Shown piece after piece: positions 42,861 through 53,700 of a stretch of DNA of 64,000 bases; positions within the stretch are counted from its first letter, which is position 1, and every line of letters begins with the position of its first letter. The stretch is from Echinometra lucunter (Eukaryota; Echinodermata; Echinoidea; Camarodonta; Echinometridae). The DNA lies in NCBI GenBank assembly GCA_029962745.1, contig CM057152.1:28053361-28117360 (forward strand), written 5' to 3'. A program made the position numbers and the translations under genes. The notes beneath the pieces are model-generated. The model did no database searches and had not been told where the DNA came from. It saw only the letters and a list, made by a program, of their open reading frames with translations.

Positions 42861-43168
42861 GACGTTCATTCCCTATATAATTTTTTATGGCACAGTTTCG
42901 TACGTAGATCACGGCCATGTACATGAAATAGGCTACTTTTTCGCTGTTCATTGTGGCTCCCGGTTTAGAAGTACACACTATAATGCTACATAGGCCTACA
43001 CAGAGAGTCGCTTTTGGCACATTTTTACTCAATATGGAAAATACATACTGGCGTATTTTCCCCTCCTTCTGTGCGAATGAAGTCATGAATACCGTCATGA
43101 AGCACATCACTATTCTTGTAAATTTTTCAAAACCATAGCTAAAAACAAGCATTCATTGTTGCTATTGG

Positions 43169-43460
43169 TAATAAAATCCCGGAGGATATGTCTCATTGAG
43201 GCCTGTACATCATCCGCGTAAATCACTTTCTGAAAAACACCCTAAACGGGGATTAATGTAGGACGGAAATAGGATTGATTTTAATACCCTAAACGGAGAA
43301 ATAATGTATTACATCTCCGATTTTCCTGATTTTGATACCCTTAACTGGATGATCCCGTTTTACCCGCCTGGTGACGAAAAACAACCCTTTTTCTACGTTT
43401 TTGTTTACGCGGATGATGTACAGGCCTCAGTGAGATATATCCCCCGGGAATAAAACATAA
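43169..43460. mobile_element. Foldback MITE with about 55-bp inverted ends
   Basis: GAGGCCTGTACATCATCCGC at 43198 is mirrored by GCGGATGATGTACAGGCCTC near 43410-43430. The flanks AATAAAATCCCGGAGGATAT and ATATATCCCCCGGGAATAAA also mirror. The interior has three related CCCTAAACGG-type words. No coding capacity. Confidence 0.85.
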
Positions 43461-44238
43461 AGACATTAATGCATATGCTAATTTTTGAAGAAAAATATGG
43501 ATTTTTTGGAATAAATTTTAATTTTTCTCTAAAACTATCACTCGAATCTTGCAAATAACTGTTCCAATCGATTCCTCCTATCAACATCATATTGGAAACT
43601 ATTTTGTCTGTACGATGTCCAGGTCCAAAAATATGACAATACCTGATTTTCATTTTTTTAAAATCCAAGATGGCCCTCAAAATGGCCGATTGTGAACCCT
43701 ATAGGACACGATTTGGCAATGGGAACATATTAAATTGACACTTCAAGCATTACAAAAAACTTGGTTAATAAAACAATATTCCCCGATGGTGCACGGGGAC
43801 CCCTATTATCGACTAGACTATTAATCGTAATTCTAAGCCTAACTTAAAACAATTTTACTGTGATCCAGACCCTTATCCTCATCTCTTACCGTGCATCTTC
43901 GTACAGCAATTAATTTGCTTGGTGTTAACAGAGCTCCTGACCAAATTAAAATTTGGAGCAATTGTCGCCGGAGCGAAACGCATACGTATGTCGAGTTACC
44001 ATGGTGTACACACACACATTAAAAAAACTCATTAATACCCTCAAAACTTCAATTGTTCGCATTCACTTCATGACTGCTAACAGGCTTATTCAAGGGTTTG
44101 GATCCGTATCGCTTGGTGATCATAGTTTAACGTATGTCGGGCAAGGCAGGTGAAACAAGAATTATAAAGAACCAGCATCATGTCTCCTTCATCTTCATGG
44201 AAACATGGAGGGATTCACGTGAAGGTGAGAATTATGAC

Positions 44239-44275
<37 letters not shown>

Positions 44276-44971
44276 AGTAATGATGGAGGTGGTGGTGATG
44301 ATGATGATGATGATAATGCTGAAAATATGTAAGTTTTCAAACTTTATGGAGGAGGGGGGCAACTACGGCCATGAATTGGTGAATGAAACACCTCTACTTT
44401 ACCAAACATACAGAATATTTTTATCGAGAGACTGTTTATGGTCACCAAATTCCTTGAGACCGACTGACAAACCTTAAAAATAATAGGTTGGTCAGCTGGT
44501 CATTTGTGAAAAAAATTTTTTTCCCCAAAAGTGCAGCCAATGGATTTTGACATTAAATTTTCAAAACACAGAACTCAGTGATGCATCAATGAATGGGTCT
44601 CATTTGTGTATCATTCGAAAGAATATTTGTCAAAGTTTATTTTGAACATTTGTTTTTAATCATACATCCCAGTGATCCGTACAATAAGGTTTTGTTTTAG
44701 TTTTTTGTTTATTCTAAGACTAAGATGTGTCCACCTCTTTCTTTTCTTGATGTGCTCAGTGTCAAATCGAACAAGTGTAGCGAATGGTTTTTGGCATTTC
44801 ATTTTCAAAGTCATGGTACTCAGAGATGCATGAATGAATAAGTTTGCTTAATGTATCTTATGAAAGAGCATAAGTCAAAGTTTATTTTGAACATGTTTTT
44901 TCAATCATACTCCCCATTGCTTCCGCACAATAAGCATTTGTTTTAGGGTTCTGTTTTGTTTCTGGGACGTA
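43461..44971. other. Intergenic stretch with GAT microsatellite
   Basis: A (GAT)n/(ATG)n run occupies about 44236-44318. Two loosely similar blocks around 44575-44665 and 44825-44905 share AAAGTTTATTTTGAACAT and TTTCAATCATAC-type words, so an old repeat is likely. No gene supported. Confidence 0.6.
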
Positions 44972-45035
<64 letters not shown>

Positions 45036-45336
45036 ATAGTACAGAGGTTATACCAAGTTCAGCTATAGTGCTCGATGCAATACAGCAGAGCATATTAGAC
45101 ATACCTCAAAGGTTGGGTTCCCCGTTACCGGCGGTTTCACGCTTGGCGATCTTCAGGCGGACTGGCTACTGGGTTTCCCTCGTTTGGGGCGATGGATGCA
45201 CGGAACGGCTACGGTCGGGTGGTTTCTTCTCCCTATTGTTGTGACGGCATTTTGCGATTAGCTCAGATCGGCGGTTGATCGCTTTCCCTTTGTTAGTGGC
45301 TATAGCCACTTTCTCTTCCATGCACAGATTGCACAT

Positions 45337-45369
<33 letters not shown>

Positions 45370-45543
45370 GACAAGAAGAAAGTTCATGCTCAAATCCAAC
45401 TCTATTTTTCGGTCACGAAAAATAAATAAATTAAAAAAAAAAACACAGTAGCAGATCTTAAAGCGTAACAAGGGCTTTAATAAGCGTCCCCCCCCCCCGG
45501 CTGAGCATTGAAATCATTGCAACGTCATATATATATATGTATG

Positions 45544-45584
<41 letters not shown>

Positions 45585-45640
45585 CCACACAGACACACAC
45601 ACATACACACACCCATAATATGTATATGTATATATATATA
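44972..45640. repeat. TA and CA microsatellites
   Basis: Long TA runs at about 44972-45023, 45338-45363 and 45531-45568, followed by ACAC runs to about 45615 and further TATA words to 45640. They flank the retroelement fragment at 45166-45335. Confidence 0.95.
45166..45335 (-). pseudogene. C-terminal fragment resembling a Penelope-like retroelement
   Basis: The minus strand reads CNLCMEEKVAIATNKG and then NRRSELIAKCRHNNREKK. The pattern CNLC..EK..I followed by a repeat of N(K/R)RSEL..KCRH resembles the region after the GIY-YIG endonuclease of Penelope-like elements. Nothing of the reverse transcriptase is visible nearby and TA microsatellites bound it on both sides. A decayed 3' fragment; identification is from motif memory only. 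Confidence 0.5.
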
Positions 45641-46646
45641 AAGTTCAAAAGATCTGCGACGGGTCAAAATATCAAAAGAAAAGAAAAGTATAAATGAAGA
45701 CTCCGTTAACAAAATCTAATATCGATGTTTCGCCCATAGGTATATATATATACCTTCATATACCTATATAAATATACCACTGGAATATTAATTCAGGCAT
45801 TAATTTTTTTCTTGTGTCACCTAGACTATTGCATCAATCCAGGAGATAACGGACTTAAATCATAAATAATTAGCTTTAACCACTGTGGCTTTCTGGCTAT
45901 CACATCAACAGTTATATCATCATATCAAAATTTTCATCAGAATCTTTCCAAAGTGGTATTTGTACCGAACTCTATATAAAAAAAGTGATAAAAAAAAAAT
46001 CCAGAATAATCAATGCACTGGTTGCATTTAAACTATTTTGACTATTTCGGCCTCTCTGGTTCAAATTTGTCCAATTGCATGATTTCTAGAGGAGTCTGAA
46101 CTTTAAGATAGCAGGAAGGTTTGTTTTGAGATTTAAGTCTCGTCAGCCTTTAGTGGATAAGTTTTTCAAATAAAATCTTCAAAATGATTCAGAATTTAGA
46201 ATTTATCTGATTACTGACACAGAAAGAATGCTTCTAATGCTTTATCTTTGGCCAAAAATTGACCATTATGATGACGTATTTGTCAGGAATCCACGATCTA
46301 TTATTTGGAATCAGCTCTGACTGTCTTTTCTTTTTGTCCTAATTGTCTGCAGTCTTCACTGTAAAAAAAAAAAAAAAAAAAAATCTCTGCCCATTTGTTA
46401 TTTTTCCTTGTTCCTCTTTAGTAGAATTGACTTAGAAAACGGAAGTCCTTCCCTTTACGCATTCGATTTAAATCTTACTAACTTAAACTTTCCTCGTTTT
46501 GGAATATACGTAAAATCTTAAAGTAAAATCCAAATTCAAGAGCATTCAAGTAATTTGAACTTGAAATAATGAAGCGATTTGAACTCTAATTAAGAAATTA
46601 TGCATATTACTCAAACGATTTTTGTTGATTGTGCTCACCTTTTTAA

Positions 46647-47146
46647 NNNNNNNNNNNNNNNNNNNNNNNNNNNNNNNNNNNNNNNNNNNNNNNNNNNNNN
46701 NNNNNNNNNNNNNNNNNNNNNNNNNNNNNNNNNNNNNNNNNNNNNNNNNNNNNNNNNNNNNNNNNNNNNNNNNNNNNNNNNNNNNNNNNNNNNNNNNNNN
46801 NNNNNNNNNNNNNNNNNNNNNNNNNNNNNNNNNNNNNNNNNNNNNNNNNNNNNNNNNNNNNNNNNNNNNNNNNNNNNNNNNNNNNNNNNNNNNNNNNNNN
46901 NNNNNNNNNNNNNNNNNNNNNNNNNNNNNNNNNNNNNNNNNNNNNNNNNNNNNNNNNNNNNNNNNNNNNNNNNNNNNNNNNNNNNNNNNNNNNNNNNNNN
47001 NNNNNNNNNNNNNNNNNNNNNNNNNNNNNNNNNNNNNNNNNNNNNNNNNNNNNNNNNNNNNNNNNNNNNNNNNNNNNNNNNNNNNNNNNNNNNNNNNNNN
47101 NNNNNNNNNNNNNNNNNNNNNNNNNNNNNNNNNNNNNNNNNNNNNN
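46647..47146. other. Assembly gap of exactly 500 N
   Basis: The left flank ends TGATTGTGCTCACCTTTTTAA and the right flank begins TGATTGTGCTCACCTTTTAA, an 18-base match differing only in T-run length. As with the first gap, the contigs probably overlap and the 500 N is a placeholder. Confidence 0.95.
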
Positions 47147-48806
47147 TGATTGTGCTCACCTTTTAAAGTAAAGACTTAAGGAATGCATTAACATAATTTA
47201 TGAATATTCATTAAGGCAAGAATAATATTATTTGAAAACCGATAAAAACAATTCATTTTTGTATTTAAATAAATATGAATGTAAAAAATGGAGTGTAAAA
47301 CATTCTCTTATTAATCTAAGCAAAAAGAGGACAATTTGAATCGTCACTCAATTCAAAGCAAATCAAAACGTGATATTCCAGGAAAATTCCCAAACCAATT
47401 TATTTATTAAGATTCCCCGATCAAGTATATCAATAAAGGTCAGTACCATATGAAGTCAAAATAAAGCGTACACAATTGAGATAATGAAGTGCTTTATACT
47501 TGGTTAAAACATAAGTTGAAGTTGAAATAGTGTTAGTGACTATTAGTTGAGTACTAAATACTAAATGGACGTTCATCCGTCATAATTGTCATATATATGT
47601 GACAATTATTATCACAACAATACAACAATAATACGTTAATGTAACTTAATTTAGTTGAGTAAAATCGATGTAGGCAAAATGAGTAAATTCTACTTGAAAT
47701 ACCTCGAAGTTGTTATTACTTTATAATATTAAGGCAGTTTCTTAACATAATTAAATCACGTAAAAGTATTCTTTACAGTGTTTTCTTAGAAGCGGTGTCT
47801 AGATACATGTAACTAACAAATCTAATTCATCTTCTTCTGCTGAATTCCATTCATTTCCATTGCAAAGTTAAATTTTTCGTAAAAGAACACACGTCAACAA
47901 CAACAAAAGCACTCTCTACTGAGATGTGATGTCCAGAACCGCATTAAGTTGATTAGAACCAATGCCTTTGAAAAGAACCTTTCTAAATCCTTTTTAATCA
48001 GTTATTATGGATACCTGATGGAGAACGTTGCCATTAATGCAATTAGATGATACGCTTTTAATATCGACGCTAATTACAGCAGGAAGACGCCCACGCGCAG
48101 GCGACAAACGACTGTCACTTCTATACCTTCATCACTTTTCATCTCAGTAGAAATGATTTTTGACGGAAATAATTTAGTTTATGTTGAGACTCGAACAAAA
48201 TTATGATACATCAGTTCTTTTGACTGCTTGGTATCTGCTTGGTATGCCCGTCAATAAATTCATTAACGATTAACATTAAAAAATGATGGTATTCAGACAG
48301 CAATCAGTGATGGAGTCACAGACACTGTATCATCTGGGGAAGAAGCCTATCACCAATCTCATTTTAAATAAATGAATAGAATACTTAAGAGATAGTTCAA
48401 CGGAAAGACACGGACAGTGGAAAGAAGTGGCTCAATGCCGAGAGAAAGAAGAGAAAAGCGAGCTCTAGGTCAGAGTGGACGAAAAAGCTGTTAGGAAAGG
48501 AAGTGGTAAAAACAAGACATAATCAGAAGGCGAAGGAAGAGTTAGGAAAGGGAAATTTAAAAATCAACTGAAACCGTAACTTACCGGCACCTCCATCTAC
48601 ACTTGTGGTAGTGGTAATAGGATTTGGTGAAAAAAAATGTCTACCAAAATTAGCCCACCAAAAATCGTGAAACGTTTTCATGAAGGTTTGGAGAAGTTGA
48701 AAAAGTGATAAAGCAAAGGAAAGTCTAAAGGTTGTTTGCAACAAAGAAAAGGAGGTTCCTTAAAATAACACATCTTGCTGGTATTCCTGCCAAGATCACA
48801 AAATAT

Positions 48807-48869
48807 CCCCCTGTATATGCGCACAGGGGGATTTGTAAATTATATTGTATACAGTATAATTTACAAATC
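48807..48869. repeat. Two adjacent palindromes
   Basis: CCCCCTGT...ACAGGGGG (48807-48830, 8-bp arms) is followed directly by GATTTGTAAATTATA...TATAATTTACAAATC (48830-48869, 15-bp perfect arms around a 10-base centre). Both can form hairpins side by side. No link to a gene. Confidence 0.85.
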
Positions 48870-49625
48870 ACCACCTGTACATTTTTTCCTTTCTCTACAC
48901 AGGCCGGCTCCTGGAAAATCAATTTCTTTGTTTTGAACCTTCTACTATCTACTACAGGTGAGGTGATAAAATAATAAACATCACTATATTTCATTTCAAT
49001 TTACTGCATTCAATAACCGAATAAGAAAATGCGTGGTATTTACAAAAGCGAAAAACACCACAGTGTAAGACGTTTTCTTGTTCGCAAATTTAAGATATTG
49101 TTTTGATTTTCTGTTCAAAAATTTTCTTTTAAAAAAATAATGATTTTGACCCCTTTGGTCGCCCATTCATTACTAATCAGAGATGATGGAAAACAATTTA
49201 TGATAACGATGAATCAAACTGTGCATTTTTTGTTCCTTTTTCATGAAAAATTCTAAAATTTGCACTTTTGATATATATCAAGACTTATACAGGGAGAGGA
49301 TGTGCTTGTTCGGGGAAGAGGGTGTTGGTAGTAAGCATTTAAGATGGGCTCCCAAGTTTGTTTGCTTCCCCTCCCCCCTCCCCCCACAAGCTGGACCCTT
49401 CATGTGCGCCTGGCCATAATGATAACCTATTATCGTTGCTCTATTTTTTCCCCCGGTATTAGGTCTGTCATCGAGAGGATATTGCTTCTTGCCCCTCTTT
49501 TGAATATACTAGCGTAGTCCACTTTGTTCCTCTAATGAGTCTTCTGCTTGAATCAACCCCTCTCAGAATTTTCAGCTTCTAGTTTTCGCTCGATCTATAT
49601 TAGAATTGTCCAACATTCTAGCTCT

Positions 49626-50190
49626 AAAGGGAAAGTCCACCCCAGAAGTTTCACTGTTTCAATAAAAAGAATTAAATTTGATCAGCTTTTAAAAAAAAGA
49701 ATGAGCAAAATCGGTTAAAGAATAAGAAAATTACACCATTTACATTTTCTAGTAAATTACTCTCAGCTCTGCAAATTGGCAACACTGATGACATCATCTA
49801 GGAGCAGCTCTCCATTCACTTTGTACATGAAATTTCACATTTTCTCAATTTTCATGGAAGTTACACATTTTCTAGCCCCCATAGTCAATGTATGTTCAGA
49901 AGAATTGCTTTTTACATAACATACTTTGACTATGGGGTGAGAAAATATGTAACTTCCAAGAAAATTGAGAAAATGTGAAATTTCATGTACAAAGTGAATG
50001 GAGAGCTGATGACATATGATGTAATCAGTGTTGCCAATTTGCAGAGCCAAGAGTAATTTGCTAGAAAATGTAAATGAGTGTAATTTTCTTATTCTTTGAC
50101 CGATCTTGCTCATTTCTTTTTTAAAATGCTGTTCATATTTAACTCCTTTTATTGAAACAGTGAAACTTCTGGGGTGGACTTTCCCTTAAT
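49626..50190. mobile_element. Foldback element, copy 2
   Basis: Same element as 33924-34491: AAAGTCCACCCCAGAAGTTT at the left and AAACTTCTGGGGTGGACTTT (near-complement) at the right, with shared internal words ACATTTTCTAGTAAATTACT and CTCCATTCACTTTGTACATG. TTAA is present at the right border; the left border reads TAAA. It sits about 0.5 kb upstream of the lectin start codon. Confidence 0.9.
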
Positions 50191-50693
50191 TGTGCAGTCA
50201 CACTGCCGACGACCGATATTAGATTAGACGGCAGACCAAAATTACAAATTTCACTGTGTCGGGAACCGATGCTGGCCCGATAATAAACCGCTGATTTCGA
50301 TTTGACCTTGAAATTCAGTAATTTTTGGTCGGTCTGATGGCGGTCTGGGGCCTCTAGGCGGTGTGACTGCACCATTTCCGCTAAACCAAATTAATTTTTT
50401 TTTAAAGCATTCATACCGTAAAACGGACTCCAGACCGATTCCAACGGACCAATTCTTATTCGGATAACATAAATTTTGGGTTCGGTCTTTCGTCGATCTG
50501 TATCGTTGGCATGACTGGTGTTTTATAACATTCTCGTACGCTTTGACGCACGACCTATTTTAAGGGATTTTTAGTTTTTACTTATTAAGTTTCTAGGCTG
50601 TTTAAATCATCATCTTCAGGGTGATTTTCTTCTTAATTTCTACATCCCATCTACCAACTTCCTGCCGCCAGATTTTGTAAATATCGATGTGGG

Positions 50694-50700
50694 TATAAAT
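50694..50700 (+). promoter_or_regulatory. TATA-like motif before the lectin ORF
   Basis: TATAAAT lies 16 bases before the ATG at 50716. That is too close for a usual TATA box with this ATG, so either the 5' UTR starts after the ATG (making the start wrong) or the motif is coincidental. Confidence 0.25.
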
Positions 50701-50715
50701 AACTAATTTCTCTCC

Positions 50716-53700
50716 ATGTTGTGCATCGAACTCTGTCCCCGCTTTCCTCATTTCTCGCTTATAATTTTTCTAATACTCCCAGCAATTCTAGCAGTCGACG
50801 CGCAGGACACCTGTCCTTGGGTGGGAAACGAACCCATGTCCATTTGTAACTCTCGAGAGTGTGAGACAATACAGTACAACCCGCGAAGATTATAACATCG
50901 GATCTAGACTGGCTGTTTGCGAATATTCCATCAGACAATCCAGATACCTAATGATATGCACATCTTCATGTGTTAAACCAGGTAAGATTGATTACCAACA
51001 GCCTCAAATTTATTTACTTCTAGAAATTATCGAATGCATAAATGGATAATGATAAGAGCCTTTCTAGGGCTTCGTATATAGGTGATGGCTAAGGGCTGAA
51101 GATGGTCACATCATGTCCGATATGAATGTTAGAGGTATGTTTTTTCAAAGGGACCATTTTGTCTTAATCGGCAATCAGGCTTCATGCAGGTAATCAGTGT
51201 TACTATTTTACCAAAACAAATTTAAAAAAAAACACAAAAAAACATGGTGATTTTTGGTTTTTATGTGTTCATTCAACAGGTGAATTAACAAGTATACACA
51301 AGTGCAAAATTTGCAAACACCAATCCAAAACACGAATTCCTTTGTATGTAATCAAATTTACCGCGCGAAAGATGTCGAAACTGCAGTTTTTGCAATTTCA
51401 CCTTGTGCTCACTCAAGCGTGAAAATTTGGGCCCAGGTCATTATTTTGGTATGTTGGGAAGCACATGAAAATTCATGGTGCATACCTTCAGATGCTGAAA
51501 AACTTGAAATTCTGATATCCTTGACTCAAATCATGATATGAATGCTTGGTGAACTTTAAAAAAGTGACATTTTTCCTTTAGTGCATGCTCACTCATGCAT
51601 GTCTTGGCGGATCAATCTCATTGTCACACAGAAGTTGGTAAATTAATTAGGAGCATTCATGCCAAGTCATTTGCTCTTGAAAAACCTCTTCGTTGAAAAG
51701 TTACAAACATTTTGTTTAGGGAAGGAGTTACTTTTTTGTTGTGTTCATATATATACATGTATGCATGTATACACTATATGCATTATATTAATCCTATCCC
51801 CAGAAAGAATGGTCGAGTATTCAAGAAATACCGTTGCATATTTTTGAATATCTTATTGTATTTACAGTTTATGACTTTTTCCTATACCAGTTAGGAAGGC
51901 CGCGTCCGATTCGGTCAAGTAGTCACAAAGAATAAGCATTTCTGTAATGGATGTCCTCTTGATCAAAAGGGGGACCCTATGACGTGCCATTGATACATAA
52001 AACCTTGATGGAATAAACATCGATGTCTTCCCTCTGTTTGAAAAAAATTATCTAGGTCTTCGATGTATTTTTTGCACACTCCTCCTGAATGGTTTCTAAA
52101 TAAAAGGAAATCCCTGTTTGTTTTATTTGTGCTGTGGTTGTGATAGCACTTGTTATAGATGTCACTCTTCAGACTGTTGATAGTTTTCTTTCTCTTTCTC
52201 AGCTTGTCTCTCGAACCCTTGTCTTCATGGCGGTACCTGTGAGGAAAGCAAAACGGGATTTCTCTGTAAATGCTTGCATAGTTATGATGGCGATAGGTGT
52301 GAGAATATATGTAGTGCTGGTCAATTGACAGAATCTAATGATGATTATTTCAGAAGCACGGAAATGATAAATAAAGAAAAGGAAGAATAAATATTGAATT
52401 ATTCGACATAAACAAAGCATGATGATACTTCCGTATTCTAGCGATCGATCCCACAGATTTTTTTTCGATGTCCCGTATCAATCCTATAAACGCTTGTTTT
52501 AAAAATAACTTTTAGGTTGTCTGTTTTTAATCAGTTTAACAATTTGAAATTTTAAGAGAGGAGCTGAAAATTACCCTTTTCCATGTCCAGTGCTGAAGTG
52601 CGTAAATAAGATACCGCAAACACGTTAATTCATTGTAATTCGAAGTGATTTTGATAAGCTTTCACAAATTAATCATCTTTTTAGACACAATATTGTTGCC
52701 TGTGTCTGTTGAGTTAAATCTTTACTCATCTGGGTCCCGATGCATAAAACTTACCATTAAATGGTAACTCTGCCATCAATGGCAACTACCATGGTAACCC
52801 TGCTCAACAGCTAATCAAATTCAAGGTTTCCATGGTAGGTTGCTATCGATGACAAAGTTACCATCAACGGTAAGTTTTATGAAACGGGGCCAGATGTGTA
52901 TTTTGTGGTTGTGTGATAGAATTTCTGATGATTTAATTTTATATCTTTGTAACTGTTTCTCTTTAGGGGCTCGAGACTGCTATGAGATTCAGGCCAGGTA
53001 TATGACCACAATGGGGTGTATGTTATTCAACCTGATGATGATGGTGATCCTATCTCCGTGTACTGTGACATGGAGACGGATGGTGGAGGGTGGACGGTGA
53101 GTAAAGGAATGAGCGAAGATACCATGCCTTCTCCAATGTCTCTAGAAGTATAGTTTTACTACCAGAATGTAAAATTTACATTGAGCTCTAAAATCGCAAA
53201 TCTAAAAAAAAAAGTAAGTAAAATTACCAGAGGATCATATGCGCTATTAACACGGGGTACACTGCATGCCTTTGCAATGCAATTTGTTTTCAAAATTTAG
53301 GTCGATTTCCTCGTAAAATTTTGATGTGAAATTTCGAAACTTAAAAAGGAAGAATCTTCCTGATAACTAATGAGTTTTATAGATCGAAAAAAAAAAAGAA
53401 AGAACAGGGTTAAGATTGTACAGAAATAGAAATTTTGCTGGTAGAAGGACAATTCTTGAATTTGAGCATCCCATTGGCACATTTTCTATTCAAAAGCACA
53501 AAATCAAACAAAAACAATTTTGTAATTTCTTCAGAATGGAACAACAAAATTAGTAATGCCTTTGTACCCACTTTCATAATTGTTTTAGCCTTTAGACAGA
53601 GTAAACTACTGTCCTGGTACAAATGATTTTTTCATTATAGTTTTGAAAGTCTCCTGCTCTTTAAAATATTCCAAGCTCATTTAGGTTATATTAGAAGCTG

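Larger units (their letters stand above)
45641..49620. other. Gene-poor AT-rich stretch with a gap
   Basis: No supported exon on either strand. Contents: A run at 46362-46383, the 500-N gap 46647-47146, a small palindrome ATAATTGTCATATATATGTG (about 47581-47608), and the twin palindromes at 48807-48869. It is intergenic between MTBP and the lectin gene. Confidence 0.6.

Noticed and set aside
44241..44318. Poly-methionine open frame
   Set aside because: Translation of a GAT/ATG microsatellite.
46600..47166. Open frames of 170-190 residues across the second gap
   Set aside because: Almost entirely N; no coding evidence.
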